A stretch of 64,000 bases of DNA from NCBI RefSeq assembly GCF_015689175.1, contig NZ_CP065047.1:2852001-2916000 (forward strand), in the 5' to 3' direction. Numbering within the stretch: position 1 is the stretch's first letter; each line of letters begins with the position of its first letter. This stretch comes from Mycobacterium kubicae. GTDB lineage: Bacteria > Actinomycetota > Actinomycetes > Mycobacteriales > Mycobacteriaceae. Below, piece after piece: positions 1-9,159 of this stretch. Under the pieces are notes generated by a model. That model made no database searches. It was given only the letters and a program-made list of their open reading frames with translations, and had not been told where the DNA came from. Made by a program: the position numbers and the translations under genes.

Positions 1-174
1 GCGGCACGGCCGCGCCCGGCAATAACGAGAAGTGCCTGGCTGTGCTTCTTTGGTCGACGCCGACACAAGCTGCGTTTGTACACACGCGTGCAGTTATGCG
101 GAACGCCATTGGGATATCTGTTGAGTTTTGTATGAGCTCGGCCAGGCTTGCGGCCAGAAGTGTTAACCCGAGAT

Positions 175-180
175 TACGAT
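175..180 (+). promoter_or_regulatory. Candidate -10 box for the PPE-PE-PPE cluster
   Basis: TACGAT fits the mycobacterial TANNNT -10 pattern and lies about 30 bases before the first PPE start. A strong GGAGG ribosome site follows just before the ATG at 211. No convincing -35 is visible, so the call is tentative. Confidence 0.3.
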
Positions 181-210
181 GGCGGCCACAAAGGGGACCG
201 GAGGTAACTG

Positions 211-1458
211 ATGGACTTCGGGGCGTTACCGCCAGAGATCAACTCTGGACGAATGTATATGGGGGCGGGCTCCGGGCCGATGTTGGCCGCTGCGGCGGCC
301 TGGGACGCGCTGGCCGCCGAATTGCATTCGAATGCGGCGTCCTATGAGTCCACGATCCAGGGGGTGACCGTCGGGTCTTGGCAGGGTCCGGCGGCGGCAT
401 CGATGACGACTGCGGCCGCACCGTTCCTGGCATGGATGAGTACCACCGCAACCCAAGCCGAGCAGGCCGCCGCTCAGGCGAAGGCCGCCGCCGTCGCGTA
501 CGAGACCGCCTTCGCCGCGACGGTGCCACCGCCGGTGATCGAAGCAAACCGCGCCCTGCTGATGACGCTCATCGCCACCAACATCTTCGGCCAGAACACG
601 CCGGCGATCGCAGCCACCGAAGCGCAGTACCTGGAGATGTGGGCACAAGACGCCGCGGCGATGTACGCCTATGCCGGCTCCTCGGCGGCTGCGACGGAGG
701 TGACACCGTTCACCGAACCACCGCAGACCACCGATCCGTCCGGGGTGGCGCGGCAGTCGGCGGCGGTGGCCGAGGCGGTCAGCGCCGCAGAGACCCAGTC
801 ACAACTTGCGCAGCTGCTCAGCGTCATCCCGAACGCGCTGCAAAGCGTGGGTCCCGCTGCCGCCGTACCGACGGCCGCGGCGACACCGGCGGGCTCGATC
901 ATCGAGGCCGTCTATCCCATCACGGCAGCCTTGCGGCCGTTCTTTGCCGCCGTAACCGGCGCCTACAGCCCCATCGGGGCGATCATTCTGCCTGGCGGCT
1001 GGTGGCTGCTGTCCCTGCAGCTGCTGGGCTTGGCGCAGAACGGGCCAGGTGTCGCCGAACTGCTCGGTGGCGGCAAGGCCATTGCGGGCGGGCTGGCGCC
1101 GCTACGCGGTGGTTACGTCTCCTCGGTGGCGCCCACCCCAGGGGGCGTGACGGGGTCCATGGGCGGCTCGACCCTGGTCGGTTCCCTCTCGGTGCCACAA
1201 GGTTGGGTCACCGAGGCACCGGTGATGAGGACGCTCGCGTCGGTGCTGCCGGGCACTAGCGCGGCAGCCGCCCCGTCTATCCCGGTCGGGCCGCCGGGCA
1301 CGCTGTTCGGCGAGATGGCGATGGCCAGTCTGGCCGGACGTGCATTGGCGGGCGCCAGTGTGCGCACTGTGAGCAGCACCGGGACCGGCACCACCGCCGG
1401 CGCGGTCGCCGATGACGTCGCCAGTACGGCCACCATCATCGTCATCCCGGCGGACTGA
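211..1458 (+). CDS. PPE family protein, SVP subfamily (PPE31-33-like)
   Basis: A 415-residue PPE protein, expected to be exported by a type VII (ESX-5-like) system together with a PE partner. Residues 7-9 are Pro-Pro-Glu. The WxG motif is at about 57-59 (SWQGP). The first ~180 residues form the conserved helical PPE domain, with the NIFGQNT block typical of the family. A GxxSVPxxW motif near residue 330 places it in the SVP subfamily. The ATG has a GGAGG site 5 bases upstream. A PE gene follows after 27 bases and a second PPE after that, so the three are probably one operon. By position it corresponds to the PPE31-PPE33 locus of M. tuberculosis. I cannot tell which of the three paralogues is the true orthologue. 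Confidence 0.95.
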   Translation: MDFGALPPEINSGRMYMGAGSGPMLAAAAAWDALAAELHSNAASYESTIQGVTVGSWQGPAAASMTTAAAPFLAWMSTTATQAEQAAAQAKAAAVAYETAFAATVPPPVIEANRALLMTLIATNIFGQNTPAIAATEAQYLEMWAQDAAAMYAYAGSSAAATEVTPFTEPPQTTDPSGVARQSAAVAEAVSAAETQSQLAQLLSVIPNALQSVGPAAAVPTAAATPAGSIIEAVYPITAALRPFFAAVTGAYSPIGAIILPGGWWLLSLQLLGLAQNGPGVAELLGGGKAIAGGLAPLRGGYVSSVAPTPGGVTGSMGGSTLVGSLSVPQGWVTEAPVMRTLASVLPGTSAAAAPSIPVGPPGTLFGEMAMASLAGRALAGASVRTVSSTGTGTTAGAVADDVASTATIIVIPAD

Positions 1459-1485
1459 CACGACTTCGAAGTTGGAGGAGAACGC

Positions 1486-1785
1486 ATGTCTTTCGTGACT
1501 GCACAACCCGACGAGTTGGCGGCCGCGGCCGGCAACTTGGAAAGTATCGGCGCCTCGATGAACGCCGAGAGCGCTGCTGCCGCCGGCCCGACGACCGGGG
1601 TGATTCCCGCTGCCGCGGACGAGGTCTCGGCGCTGACGGCGGCACAGTTCACCGCGCACGCGCAGATGTACCAGGCGGTCAGCGCGCAGGCCGCGGCGAT
1701 TCACCAGATGTTCGTCCGGACTCTGGCGACCAGCGCGGGTTCGTATGCCGCCACCGAGGCCGCCAACGCGGCAGCAACCGGTTAG
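1486..1785 (+). CDS. PE family protein (PE domain only)
   Basis: A 99-residue protein consisting only of the PE domain. The start is MSFVTAQPDEL, with Pro-Glu replaced by Pro-Asp at residues 8-9, as in several PE paralogues. Near the C-terminus YAATE fits the YxxxD/E type VII export signal. PE proteins pair with a neighbouring PPE to form a helical-bundle heterodimer before ESX secretion. It lies between two PPE genes, 27 bases after the first and 25 bases before the second. In M. tuberculosis the PE gene (PE20) precedes the PPE genes instead of lying between them. A GGAGG-like site (TTGGAGGAGAAC) precedes the ATG. Which PPE is its partner cannot be read from the sequence. Confidence 0.93.
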   Translation: MSFVTAQPDELAAAAGNLESIGASMNAESAAAAGPTTGVIPAAADEVSALTAAQFTAHAQMYQAVSAQAAAIHQMFVRTLATSAGSYAATEAANAAATG

Positions 1786-1810
1786 TGCTCAGCGCGGGAA
1801 AGGTGCGGCA

Positions 1811-3217
1811 ATGAGCTTCGCGTTCCGTCCACCGGAGATCATCTCCGGTGAGATGTATACCGGTCCCGGCTCGGGACCGATGCTGGCGGCCGCCACCGCC
1901 TGGGATGCACTGGCCGCGGAACTGCAGGACACCGCGGCCTCCTACGGGTCGATAGTCGAAGGCCTGGCCAACGAGTCGTGGACCGGGCCCTCGTCGGTCG
2001 CCATGGCAACTGCCGCCGCGCCCTATGTGGCTTGGATGTCGGCGACCTCCGCCCAAGCCAAAGCGGCGGCCGACCAGGCAAAGGCGGCCGCCGGCGCCTA
2101 TGAGACCGCATTCGCTGCCGTCGTGCCGCCGCCAGAAATCGCGGCGAACCGTGCCCTGCTGGCGATGCTGGTGGCGACCAACATCTTCGGGCAGAACACC
2201 GGAGCCATCGCTGCTACCGAGGCGCAGTACGCCGAGATGTGGGCGCAGGACACCGCCGCGATGCTCAGTTATGCCGGTTCGTCGGCGACGGCTTCCCGGC
2301 TCACGCCGTTCACCGAGCCGCCGCAAACCACCAATGCCTCCGGATTGGCCAACCAGGCGGCGGCGTCCGGGCAGTCTGCCGGCCTGGCTGGCGCGACCAG
2401 CGCGGTAGCCAACGCGGTGCCCAGCGCCGCGGCGCTGCCCTTCCCCTTCGACATCGTCACGCAGCTTCTGCAAGCTCTCGGCAGCGGCTCCACGGCTTAC
2501 ATGCAGTTCTGGAACCAGTTCCTCAACACCGTGACCGGGACCCCGTTGGCCGGCATCACCTGGGAGAACACGTTCGGCATTTTCGCCGACATCGGACGGT
2601 TCAGCACCGTTGCCAACGACAGCATGAGCCCGATCAACCTCGGCATGACCGAGTTCAAGATGTTCTACAAGCCCCCGGTCGAAGCCCTGGATATCCCGAA
2701 GTCGGCACTCGGGGCCGGGTTGGGGCTGCGGCCGGCCGGCTTGACCAGTTCCACCGCGGTGTCGGCGGGCGTGGGCGACGCCAATCTGGTGGGCCGACTA
2801 TCGGTGCCACCGAGCTGGGCCTCGGCCACTCCCGCTATCCGGTTGGCCTCGGCCGGGCTGCCCGCCACCAGCCTGGCGGCCGCACCCGCGGCGGGTATTC
2901 CGGGCAATCTACTCAGCCAGATGGCTCTGGGCAGCCTCACCGGTGGAGCGCTGGGCGCGGTGGGGCCCCAGGTGCTCAGCGGCAGCGGCGCTCGGGCGCG
3001 CGCCAACGGCGGGAAAGGCAGCGCCGAACCGGTCAAGCTCGACAGCGTCATCGCCAAGCTGCAAAAGGAGCCCGAGTCGGTGCAGCACTGGAATGTTGAC
3101 AAGGCGGGACTGGACAATCTGCTGGAGAAACTGTCCAAAGAGCCCGGAATCCATGCGGTACACGTCACCAATGGTGACAAGCCCAAGGTCACCTTGCCTG
3201 ACGTGCCCTCGAGATAG
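1811..3217 (+). CDS. PPE family protein, SVP subfamily, with charged C-terminal tail (PPE33-like)
   Basis: A 468-residue PPE protein. The open frame extends upstream to 1745, but the true start is the ATG at 1811 (MSFAFRPPE), because it puts the PPE motif at residues 7-9. The WxG motif (SWTGP) is near residue 57, and NIFGQNT occurs in the PPE domain. GRLSVPPSW marks the SVP subfamily. After the usual hydrophobic Gly/Ala-rich region the last ~70 residues change character. They are rich in Lys, Glu and Asp (for example KLDSVIAKLQKEPESV) and look like a small soluble domain, which is unusual for this subfamily. It follows the PE gene by 25 bases. Likely cell surface or secreted. Confidence 0.93.
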   Translation: MSFAFRPPEIISGEMYTGPGSGPMLAAATAWDALAAELQDTAASYGSIVEGLANESWTGPSSVAMATAAAPYVAWMSATSAQAKAAADQAKAAAGAYETAFAAVVPPPEIAANRALLAMLVATNIFGQNTGAIAATEAQYAEMWAQDTAAMLSYAGSSATASRLTPFTEPPQTTNASGLANQAAASGQSAGLAGATSAVANAVPSAAALPFPFDIVTQLLQALGSGSTAYMQFWNQFLNTVTGTPLAGITWENTFGIFADIGRFSTVANDSMSPINLGMTEFKMFYKPPVEALDIPKSALGAGLGLRPAGLTSSTAVSAGVGDANLVGRLSVPPSWASATPAIRLASAGLPATSLAAAPAAGIPGNLLSQMALGSLTGGALGAVGPQVLSGSGARARANGGKGSAEPVKLDSVIAKLQKEPESVQHWNVDKAGLDNLLEKLSKEPGIHAVHVTNGDKPKVTLPDVPSR

Positions 3218-3229
3218 AGTTCCGCATCA

Positions 3230-3550
3230 ATGCTTCGACTGCTGCTGGCGCCGGTCGGCGTTCTGGCCGTCATCGGTCTGGCGGTGCCCGCGAACGGTGA
3301 GCCCCAAGGCGATGACGCGGCGTTCTTGGCTGCCCTGGACAACGCCGGCATCGTCTACAACAGCCCCGGTCAAGCCATTGCGTCGGCCAAAGCGGTGTGC
3401 GGATTGATGAGCAAGGGCGAAACAGGCTTACAGGTGGTCAACGACATCAAGGACCAGAATCCCGGGATGACCCTGGACGCCGCGGCCAAATTCGCTGCCG
3501 TCGCCTCCAACACCTACTGCCCCGAACATCTGACGCCCAAGGGCAGCTAG
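3230..3550 (+). CDS. Small secreted DUF732 protein (Rv1810-like)
   Basis: A 106-residue protein with a signal peptide: hydrophobic residues 3-20 and a likely cleavage after ANG or nearby. It is followed by a DUF732 domain, recognised by DxxFLxxLDxAGI, the GxAICxL-like segment (ASAKAVCGLMSKG) and a second Cys near the end (SNTYCP). Family members are small exported mycobacterial proteins of unknown function, with two cysteines that probably form a disulfide. It begins 12 bases after the PPE stop, so it may be co-transcribed with the PPE-PE cluster. This is the same neighbourhood as Rv1810 in M. tuberculosis. Confidence 0.85.
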   Translation: MLRLLLAPVGVLAVIGLAVPANGEPQGDDAAFLAALDNAGIVYNSPGQAIASAKAVCGLMSKGETGLQVVNDIKDQNPGMTLDAAAKFAAVASNTYCPEHLTPKGS

Positions 3551-3637
3551 CAGCCGGTTTCCCGCGGCTCTACCTGACGTTAACCCGCCTGTGGTTAGCT
3601 GCGGTCGCCGTCAGGAGATTGCGAAGGAGGGACCGTC

Positions 3638-4366
3638 ATGCACACGCTGACCGTCGCTGATTTCGCGTTGCGTCTCGCCGTAGGAGTGGGATGCGGTGCA
3701 CTCATCGGGTTCGAGCGGCAGTGGCGAGCGCGGATGGCCGGGTTGCGCACCAACGCGCTGGTCGCCACCGGCGCAACGCTCTTCGTGCTCTATGCGACCG
3801 CCACCGAGGACAGCAGCCCCACCCGCGTCGCGTCCTACGTGGTGTCGGGGATCGGGTTCCTGGGCGGAGGGGTGATTCTGCGTGACGGCTTCAACGTGCG
3901 CGGGCTCAACACCGCCGCCACCCTGTGGTGCTCGGCCGCGGTGGGTGTGTTGTCGGCATCCGGGCATCTGGTATTCGCCTTGATCGGCACCGGCGCCATC
4001 GTCGTCATTCACCTACTCGGTCGGCCACTGGGCCGGCTGATCGACCACGACAACGCGGCTGAAGACGACGAAGGCCTAGAGCCCTACCACGTGCAGATCG
4101 TCTGTCGGCCCAAAGCCGAGAAATATGCGCGCGCGCAGATCGTGCAACACACCAGCAGTAACGACATCACGTTGCGGGGCATCCACACCGCACCCGCCGG
4201 TGAGGGCACCACCGCACTGACCGCACATTTGTTGATGGGAGGCAACGTGCCGGCCCGGTTGGAGCGGCTGGTCGCCGAATTGTCTTTGCAGCCCGGCATT
4301 TCCGCGGTGCACTGGTACGCCGGCGACCAGACCAACCCGATGTTGCCTGCGCCGCAATCGGATTAG
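3638..4366 (+). CDS. mgtC: MgtC family membrane protein
   Basis: A 242-residue protein. The N-terminal half has several membrane helices and the family motifs GALIGFERQWRAR with GLRTNALVATGA, then GIGFLGGGVI and GLNTAATLWCSAAVG. The C-terminal ~100 residues form a soluble ACT-like domain (YHVQIVCRPKAEKY). In M. tuberculosis and Salmonella, MgtC supports growth at low magnesium and in macrophages. It is not itself a proven magnesium pump. The start is clear: AAGGAGGGA lies 7-8 bases before the ATG. The stop overlaps the stop of the convergent flavoprotein gene by 4 bases. No magnesium-sensing leader was seen in the 87 bases upstream. Confidence 0.93.
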   Translation: MHTLTVADFALRLAVGVGCGALIGFERQWRARMAGLRTNALVATGATLFVLYATATEDSSPTRVASYVVSGIGFLGGGVILRDGFNVRGLNTAATLWCSAAVGVLSASGHLVFALIGTGAIVVIHLLGRPLGRLIDHDNAAEDDEGLEPYHVQIVCRPKAEKYARAQIVQHTSSNDITLRGIHTAPAGEGTTALTAHLLMGGNVPARLERLVAELSLQPGISAVHWYAGDQTNPMLPAPQSD

Positions 4367-5556
4367 GGCCGGGCCTGCAGATCGGGTGCCGCCGCAGCCA
4401 ACAAGTCGCTGCGACTCCCTGTCAACGGCGGATAAATCCGCTGGGAGTTGATGGTCTGCTTGGTGGCCTTGGCCTCGGCGCCAGACTTGACCACTGTCCG
4501 CTCCCAGCCCTCGGTATACACCGCGCCCGCGGGACCCAGATCGAGAACCGTTACATACCACGGGATTCTCAGGGCAAGCATGGGCTCACCGAGCAGATCA
4601 CTGATCACGTTGTAGCCCGCATAGCGGCCCATGGGGCGTCCATGCTGACATGACATGACCGAAACATGTTGGTCATCCATCCGGGCCGCGGCCACATCAC
4701 CGGCCGCGAACATCCTTGGCACGCCCACTACGCGCAGATAGTCATCGACCGCTACCCGACCCCACCGGTCGCGCTTCACCGGTAGCTGCTCGGTCAGCGA
4801 GCTGGCGCGCATGCCGGCGCACCACACCACAGTCCTGGTGGCTATCTCTTCACCCGACGACAACAACACAGAGTCCGGGGTCACAGCGCTGACGCCGACC
4901 CCGGATCTGACCTCGATCCCATTGTCCGCCAATGCATTCTCGATCACCGGCCGGGCCGATGAACCCATGTCGGAGCCGACGAAGACGTTGCGATCGACCA
5001 GCACCACACGCGGCGTGGCACCGCCGTAAATGGTTCGCAACCTGGTGGGCAGTTCGCATGCCGCTTCGATGCCGGTCAAACCCGCACCGACCACCACTGC
5101 GGTCCGGGCCGCTGCCGTCGGCGCGCCATCGGGCAGTCGGGTTAGGTGCTGTTGCAATCTCATCGCGTTGTCATAGGTGTCGACATCGAAACCGAATTCG
5201 CGCAGTCCCGGTATGTCGGGTTTTAATACGCGGCTGCCTGAGGCAAGCACCAGCCGTTCGTAGCCGATGACTGCACCCGATGAGGTCGACACGGTACGTG
5301 CTTGCGGGTCGATCGCGGTCACCTCGGCGGTGATGTGCGCGATGCCCGCCGGTTCCAGCACGTCGGAAACGGGGATGCGACAGCCACTCAGGTCGGACTC
5401 GTAATTGCGAACGCGTATGTCGTGGAACGGCTTTGGACTGATCACCGCGATGTCGACCGTCTGCGGCGCAACCCCCAATTCGTCGAGTCGCCGTGCGGCA
5501 CCGAGCGCAGCCCACAGCCCCGCGAAGCCGGAGCCGATCACCACCACTGAACTCAA
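4363..5556 (-). CDS. NDH-2-like FAD-dependent pyridine nucleotide-disulfide oxidoreductase (Rv1812c-like)
   Basis: A 397-residue flavoprotein. The N-terminal FAD-binding motif is VVVIGSGFAGLWAA, the second nucleotide-binding site is VVVGAGLTGIEAA, and the FAD-contact segment is MFAAGDVAAARM. It resembles Rv1812c, a probable NADH or quinone oxidoreductase, and is distinct from ndh at 40-41 kb. The frame is open to 5652, but that start would run 100 bases into the upstream hydrolase. TTG at 5556 overlaps the hydrolase stop as TTGA and gives the N-terminus expected for the family, so I chose it. Translation is probably coupled to the hydrolase. Confidence 0.85.
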   Translation of the reverse strand: MSSVVVIGSGFAGLWAALGAARRLDELGVAPQTVDIAVISPKPFHDIRVRNYESDLSGCRIPVSDVLEPAGIAHITAEVTAIDPQARTVSTSSGAVIGYERLVLASGSRVLKPDIPGLREFGFDVDTYDNAMRLQQHLTRLPDGAPTAAARTAVVVGAGLTGIEAACELPTRLRTIYGGATPRVVLVDRNVFVGSDMGSSARPVIENALADNGIEVRSGVGVSAVTPDSVLLSSGEEIATRTVVWCAGMRASSLTEQLPVKRDRWGRVAVDDYLRVVGVPRMFAAGDVAAARMDDQHVSVMSCQHGRPMGRYAGYNVISDLLGEPMLALRIPWYVTVLDLGPAGAVYTEGWERTVVKSGAEAKATKQTINSQRIYPPLTGSRSDLLAAAAPDLQARP

Positions 5557-6473
5557 GCGCTCAGCACCTCTCGCAGCTGCTTGAGGGTGGCTGCCGCTTT
5601 CTTTCCGGGCAGCAGCATCCACGTGTGCAGACCACCGTCGAGTTCGTGCCATCCCACCTCGAGTCCCTCAGCCGTCGCACGCTTGTGGAAGGCCCGAGCG
5701 TCGGGGTTCAGCACATCATGTGTGCCGGTGAAAATCGTCAGGCGCGGCAGCCCGGCAAGGGGCCCCACGCTGGGGCTGACCAGCGGGTTGTCGAGCGGAT
5801 CCCCGCCGGCATAGCGAATACCGGCCGCCCGCAGATCCTCGACGTTGAGGAACGGGTCGATCTTGGCCACCGCCGGCACATCCGGGTCCGGTAGGGCTAA
5901 GTGCATCCACGGCGACAGGAGTAAGGCATCCGTCGGCTGGGGCAGCCCGGCGTCTCGCACGGCATGACACAACGCAAACGCCATCCCACCGCCCGCCGAA
6001 TCACCCATGAAGGCAATAGCATTCGGGTCCTGAGACTGCAGCATCCGTCGATAAACCCTCAACAGGAACGGAAACACCTCGCGGTAGCTGTGTTCGGGGG
6101 CGATCGGATAAATCGGCACAGTCATGGTCCGGCGCACAGTGTGGGCGATCCTGGCGATAGCCGGCCAGTGAAAGTGGGGGAGCAGGTCCAATACGTAGGC
6201 TCCGCCGTGGAGATAGAGCAGGTGGCCGCTCGGCTTCTCGCCCCCGTCGAGCAGCGGAGTGACCTCGTAGACCGGGCGCCCCTCGAGGTCAGCTCGACGC
6301 ACGTCGACCTTCCGCAGAACACGTCTGGACGGTTGTCCGGTGTAGGGAGGACGGGGGTGGGCGGCCCAGCGCTCGAGTTTTGCCGGCGGGAACAACCGGT
6401 TGCGCACGCCCGTGGACCGCAGCAGCCGCTGGCTGAAATTCGGTTTGAGCGTTTTGCTGTCCATCGCTGCCAT
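5553..6473 (-). CDS. Alpha/beta hydrolase, HSL/Lip esterase family
   Basis: A 306-residue protein of the hormone-sensitive-lipase type. HGGAY at residues 89-93 forms the oxyanion hole and GDSAGG holds the nucleophile Ser159. The rest of the triad is likely the Asp in THDVLNPDA and the His in GGLHTWM. Such enzymes cleave short-chain esters or lipids. It has no signal peptide and is probably cytoplasmic or membrane-associated. A second ATG at codon 4 is possible. Its TGA overlaps the TTG start of the downstream flavoprotein, so the two form an operon. M. tuberculosis has Rv1813c, an unrelated small secreted protein, at this spot. Confidence 0.88.
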   Translation of the reverse strand: MAAMDSKTLKPNFSQRLLRSTGVRNRLFPPAKLERWAAHPRPPYTGQPSRRVLRKVDVRRADLEGRPVYEVTPLLDGGEKPSGHLLYLHGGAYVLDLLPHFHWPAIARIAHTVRRTMTVPIYPIAPEHSYREVFPFLLRVYRRMLQSQDPNAIAFMGDSAGGGMAFALCHAVRDAGLPQPTDALLLSPWMHLALPDPDVPAVAKIDPFLNVEDLRAAGIRYAGGDPLDNPLVSPSVGPLAGLPRLTIFTGTHDVLNPDARAFHKRATAEGLEVGWHELDGGLHTWMLLPGKKAAATLKQLREVLSA

Positions 6474-6514
6474 CAGTGTGTACTAGGTGGTCACCGGGCG
6501 CGCGCTCGGAGCCG

Positions 6515-6520
6515 TATTCT
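6515..6520 (+). promoter_or_regulatory. -10 box for a leaderless sterol-desaturase transcript
   Basis: TATTCT fits TANNNT and ends 7 bases before the GTG at 6528. This spacing puts the transcription start at the start codon. No ribosome site is near, which supports a leaderless message. Confidence 0.5.
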
Positions 6521-6527
6521 GTTCGTT

Positions 6528-7463
6528 GTGCACGGCCTCGCAAATTTCTTGTCGGTACTTCCCCCGCAGATGCGGGACCCGGTGCTGTTTGCCATCCCGT
6601 TCTTCCTGTTGCTGCTCATCCTCGAATGGACGGCGGCGCGCAAGCTGGAAAGCATCGTGACCGACGAGGCGCGGCCAAGTTCTGGGGCGTACTTCACGCG
6701 CGACTCGGTGGCGAGCATCTCGATGGGTCTGGTGTCGATCGCCACCACGGCGGCCTGGAAGACCCTGGCGTTGCTTGGTTACGCCGCGATCTATGCCTAT
6801 CTGGCGCCGTGGCACCTGCCGGTTTCCGGTTGGTACACCTGGGTGATCGCGATCGTGGGGGTGGACCTGCTCTACTACGCCTATCACCGCACCGCCCACC
6901 GGGTGCGGTTGATCTGGGCCACGCACCAGGCGCACCACTCCAGCCAATATTTCAACTTCGCGACAGCGCTGCGCCAGAAGTGGAATAACAGCGGTGAGAT
7001 TTTGATGTGGATCCCGTTGCCGCTCTTGGGGGTTCCACCGTGGCTGGTGTTCTTCGCCTTCTCGGTCAACCTCATCTATCAGTTCTGGGTGCACACCGAG
7101 CGGATCGACAAGCTGCCTCGCTTCTTCGAGTTCGTCTTCAACACGCCGTCGCATCACCGGGTCCACCACGGGATGGACCAGGTGTATCTCGACAAGAATT
7201 ACGGCGGCATCTTCATCCTCTGGGACCGGCTGTTCGGCACGTTCCAGGCCGAGCTTTTCCGGCCGCATTACGGTCTGACCAAGCAGGTGGATACGTTCAA
7301 CATCTGGAAATTGCAGACCCACGAGTATCTGGCGATTGCGCGGGACTGGCGGTCGGCGACGCGGCTGCGCGACCGGCTGGGATACGTCTTTGGGCCGCCA
7401 GGCTGGGCGCCGCGCGGCCAAGTCGCGACAACGGGCCCGGTCGCGGTGGTCACTTCTCAGTAA
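6528..7463 (+). CDS. erg3: Sterol desaturase / fatty acid hydroxylase family protein (Erg3-like)
   Basis: A membrane-bound di-iron enzyme of 311 residues from GTG 6528, or 297 from ATG 6570. The histidine motifs of the family are present: [15 protein letters not shown] and PSHHRVHHG. Hydrophobic segments near residues 15-35, 75-95, 110-130 and 180-200 are likely membrane helices. It matches Rv1814, annotated as C-5 sterol desaturase. The true substrate in mycobacteria is unproven because they do not make cholesterol. I prefer GTG 6528 because of the -10 box 7 bases before it; the family comparison would favour ATG 6570. It is divergent from the hydrolase, with about 54 bases between the starts. 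Confidence 0.88.
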   Translation: MHGLANFLSVLPPQMRDPVLFAIPFFLLLLILEWTAARKLESIVTDEARPSSGAYFTRDSVASISMGLVSIATTAAWKTLALLGYAAIYAYLAPWHLPVSGWYTWVIAIVGVDLLYYAYHRTAHRVRLIWATHQAHHSSQYFNFATALRQKWNNSGEILMWIPLPLLGVPPWLVFFAFSVNLIYQFWVHTERIDKLPRFFEFVFNTPSHHRVHHGMDQVYLDKNYGGIFILWDRLFGTFQAELFRPHYGLTKQVDTFNIWKLQTHEYLAIARDWRSATRLRDRLGYVFGPPGWAPRGQVATTGPVAVVTSQ

Positions 7464-7567
7464 CACACGCGGTGAATGGTGCGAAACACCTATCGTCGGG
7501 TGTGAGGCACCCGCCACCACCCAGCCTGCCGGTGCACGCGGCCGGCTCTAATGGATCGGAGTTGATC

Positions 7568-8233
7568 GTGCGCCGCCTGGCTATCCGAGGATTCGCCGCA
7601 TCCGTGACCGTTGCGGCGCTGACGGCCGGCCTAGCGCCGGTGACCGCCAATGCCGACCTCCCGCTGGTATTTCCGGGCATGGAAATCCATCAGGGCAACC
7701 ACGTGTGCACCCTGGGATACGTCGACCAGACGCGCAGAGTGGCTTTCTCGGCCGGGCATTGCCGGGGTGGCGGAGACCTCGTGACCGATCGAGACAACAC
7801 CGCCATCGGTCGGGTGACGACCTCTCGGGACAACACCCCCACCGGGACGACCGTCGCTACCGACCAGCTGATCGCCGACTATGAAGCGATCGCGTTGGCC
7901 GACAACGTCCGGATCAGCAACGTGCTGCCGGGTGGACGCCCGCTGCAATCCAGCCCCGGAGTCGTGGCGCAAGCGGGTCAGCCGATCTGCCATTTCGGTA
8001 TCACCACCGGCGAGACCTGCGGGACCGTGGAGAGCGTCAACAACGGGTGGTTCACCATGTCCCACGGAGTACAAAGCCAACAAGGTGACTCGGGCGGGCC
8101 GGTGTATCTGGCCGGCAACGGGAAGGCCGGACAACTCGTCGGCATCTTCAACAGCATGTGGGGCGACTTTCCCGCGGCGGTGTCCTGGCAGAACGCCTCC
8201 GAGCAGGTTCGCGAAGACATGGGCGTGGCGTAG
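7568..8233 (+). CDS. Secreted trypsin-like serine protease homologue (Rv1815-like)
   Basis: A 221-residue exported protein with an N-terminal signal peptide (basic RRLAIRG, then an Ala/Val-rich core, cleavage near ANA). A chymotrypsin-like fold is indicated by AFSAGHC, with His64 as the likely base, and by [10 protein letters not shown], with Ser175 as the nucleophile. The Asp of the triad is probably in DYEAIAL. Two Cys pairs may form disulfides. The GTG at 7568 was chosen because CGGAG lies 6 bases upstream and the signal peptide then starts correctly. The longer open frame is spurious. It is likely periplasmic or secreted. The substrate is unknown. Confidence 0.88.
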   Translation: MRRLAIRGFAASVTVAALTAGLAPVTANADLPLVFPGMEIHQGNHVCTLGYVDQTRRVAFSAGHCRGGGDLVTDRDNTAIGRVTTSRDNTPTGTTVATDQLIADYEAIALADNVRISNVLPGGRPLQSSPGVVAQAGQPICHFGITTGETCGTVESVNNGWFTMSHGVQSQQGDSGGPVYLAGNGKAGQLVGIFNSMWGDFPAAVSWQNASEQVREDMGVA

Positions 8234-8349
8234 GCGTCCTCGGCCGAGGCGTCACCCGCTGAGCATCGGCGGTCAGTGCGACCAGCAACACACCACCGTC
8301 GCGACCGAATAGGCAAAGTGATGATCTTCGCCGTGTCAGACTTTGCGGC

Positions 8350-9036
8350 GTGGGCGCAGGCCAGGACTCGCGGGAGTCCATCGAGCAAAAGGTCATCGAG
8401 CTCGGTCGCCGTCAGCTGGCGCGCAACGGGGCGGCCGGGTTATCGCTGGGCGATGTCGTCGAAGAACTAGGCGTTGCGCCTGAAGATCTCTACCGCCATG
8501 TCGCCAGCCGCGACGAGCTGTTGACCCTGTTGCTCGTCGACGCCTACACCGAGCTGGCCGACACCGTGGACCAGGCCCGCACTGAGACTGGCGCCGACAT
8601 GTGGCGCGACGAGGTGTTCGCCATCGCGCACGCGGTTCGCTGTTGGGCGGTGACGCATCCGTCACGGTGGGCCTTGTTGTACGGCAGCCCGGTACCCGGC
8701 TACCACGCACCGCCCGAGCGCACCACCGGGGTCGGAACCCGGGTGGTGCGGGCGTTCTTCGACGCGATCGGGGCCGGGATCACCATGGGCGACATCCTGC
8801 TGACCAATCATGTTGCGCCGCAACCCATGTCGTCTGACTTCGAACGGATCCGGCACGAGTTCGCGTTTCCCGGCGACGACCGCCTGTTGGCCAAGTGCTT
8901 CTTGCTGTGGGCAGGCGTGGTGGGCGCGATCAGCCTGGAGGTCTTCGGTCAGTACGGACCCAACACGTTGACCAATCCGGAGGCGGTTTTCGACATGCAA
9001 ATGCGGATGCTGATCGAGGTCCTGACCCGACGCTGA
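8350..9036 (+). CDS. TetR-family transcriptional regulator (Rv1816-like)
   Basis: A 228-residue regulator. The N-terminal helix-turn-helix covers about residues 17-60 (LGRRQLARNGAAGLSL, then VEELGVAPEDLYRHV). The C-terminal ligand domain carries the family block ALLYGSPVPGYHAPPERT and the conserved VFGQYG end, as in Rv1816 and other TetR_C_13-type regulators. The GTG at 8350 gives the expected length. No strong ribosome site is visible. The neighbouring secreted protease lies upstream on the same strand and a VOC/flavoprotein pair lies downstream; either could be its target. A 9-bp-stem hairpin lies just after the stop. Confidence 0.85.
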   Translation: MGAGQDSRESIEQKVIELGRRQLARNGAAGLSLGDVVEELGVAPEDLYRHVASRDELLTLLLVDAYTELADTVDQARTETGADMWRDEVFAIAHAVRCWAVTHPSRWALLYGSPVPGYHAPPERTTGVGTRVVRAFFDAIGAGITMGDILLTNHVAPQPMSSDFERIRHEFAFPGDDRLLAKCFLLWAGVVGAISLEVFGQYGPNTLTNPEAVFDMQMRMLIEVLTRR

Positions 9037-9041
9037 CCACC

Positions 9042-9078
9042 CGGGCCGGGGCGAATTAGAACCTGTTCACCCGGCCCG
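9042..9078 (+). terminator. Hairpin after the TetR gene
   Basis: A perfect 9-bp GC-only stem, CGGGCCGGG at 9042-9050 with CCCGGCCCG at 9070-9078, encloses a 19-base loop. It begins 6 bases after the stop. There is no T-run, which is common for mycobacterial terminators. Confidence 0.4.
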
Positions 9079-9145
9079 CACCTGCGGTAATCCCGCGACC
9101 ATGGCAATGCCGTTCATGCCCTTTATCGCCCCCAGTGGGGTGGGT

Positions 9146-9151
9146 TATCCT
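9146..9151 (+). promoter_or_regulatory. -10 box for the VOC/flavoprotein operon
   Basis: TATCCT fits TANNNT and ends 8 bases before ATG 9160 and 2 bases before GTG 9154. The spacing favours a leaderless message starting at the ATG. Confidence 0.4.
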
Positions 9152-9159
9152 GCGTGACG

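Noticed and set aside
8238..8249. CCTCGGCCGAGG palindrome after the protease gene
   Set aside because: A perfect 12-bp palindrome with no room for a stable loop and no tail; likely chance in GC-rich DNA.
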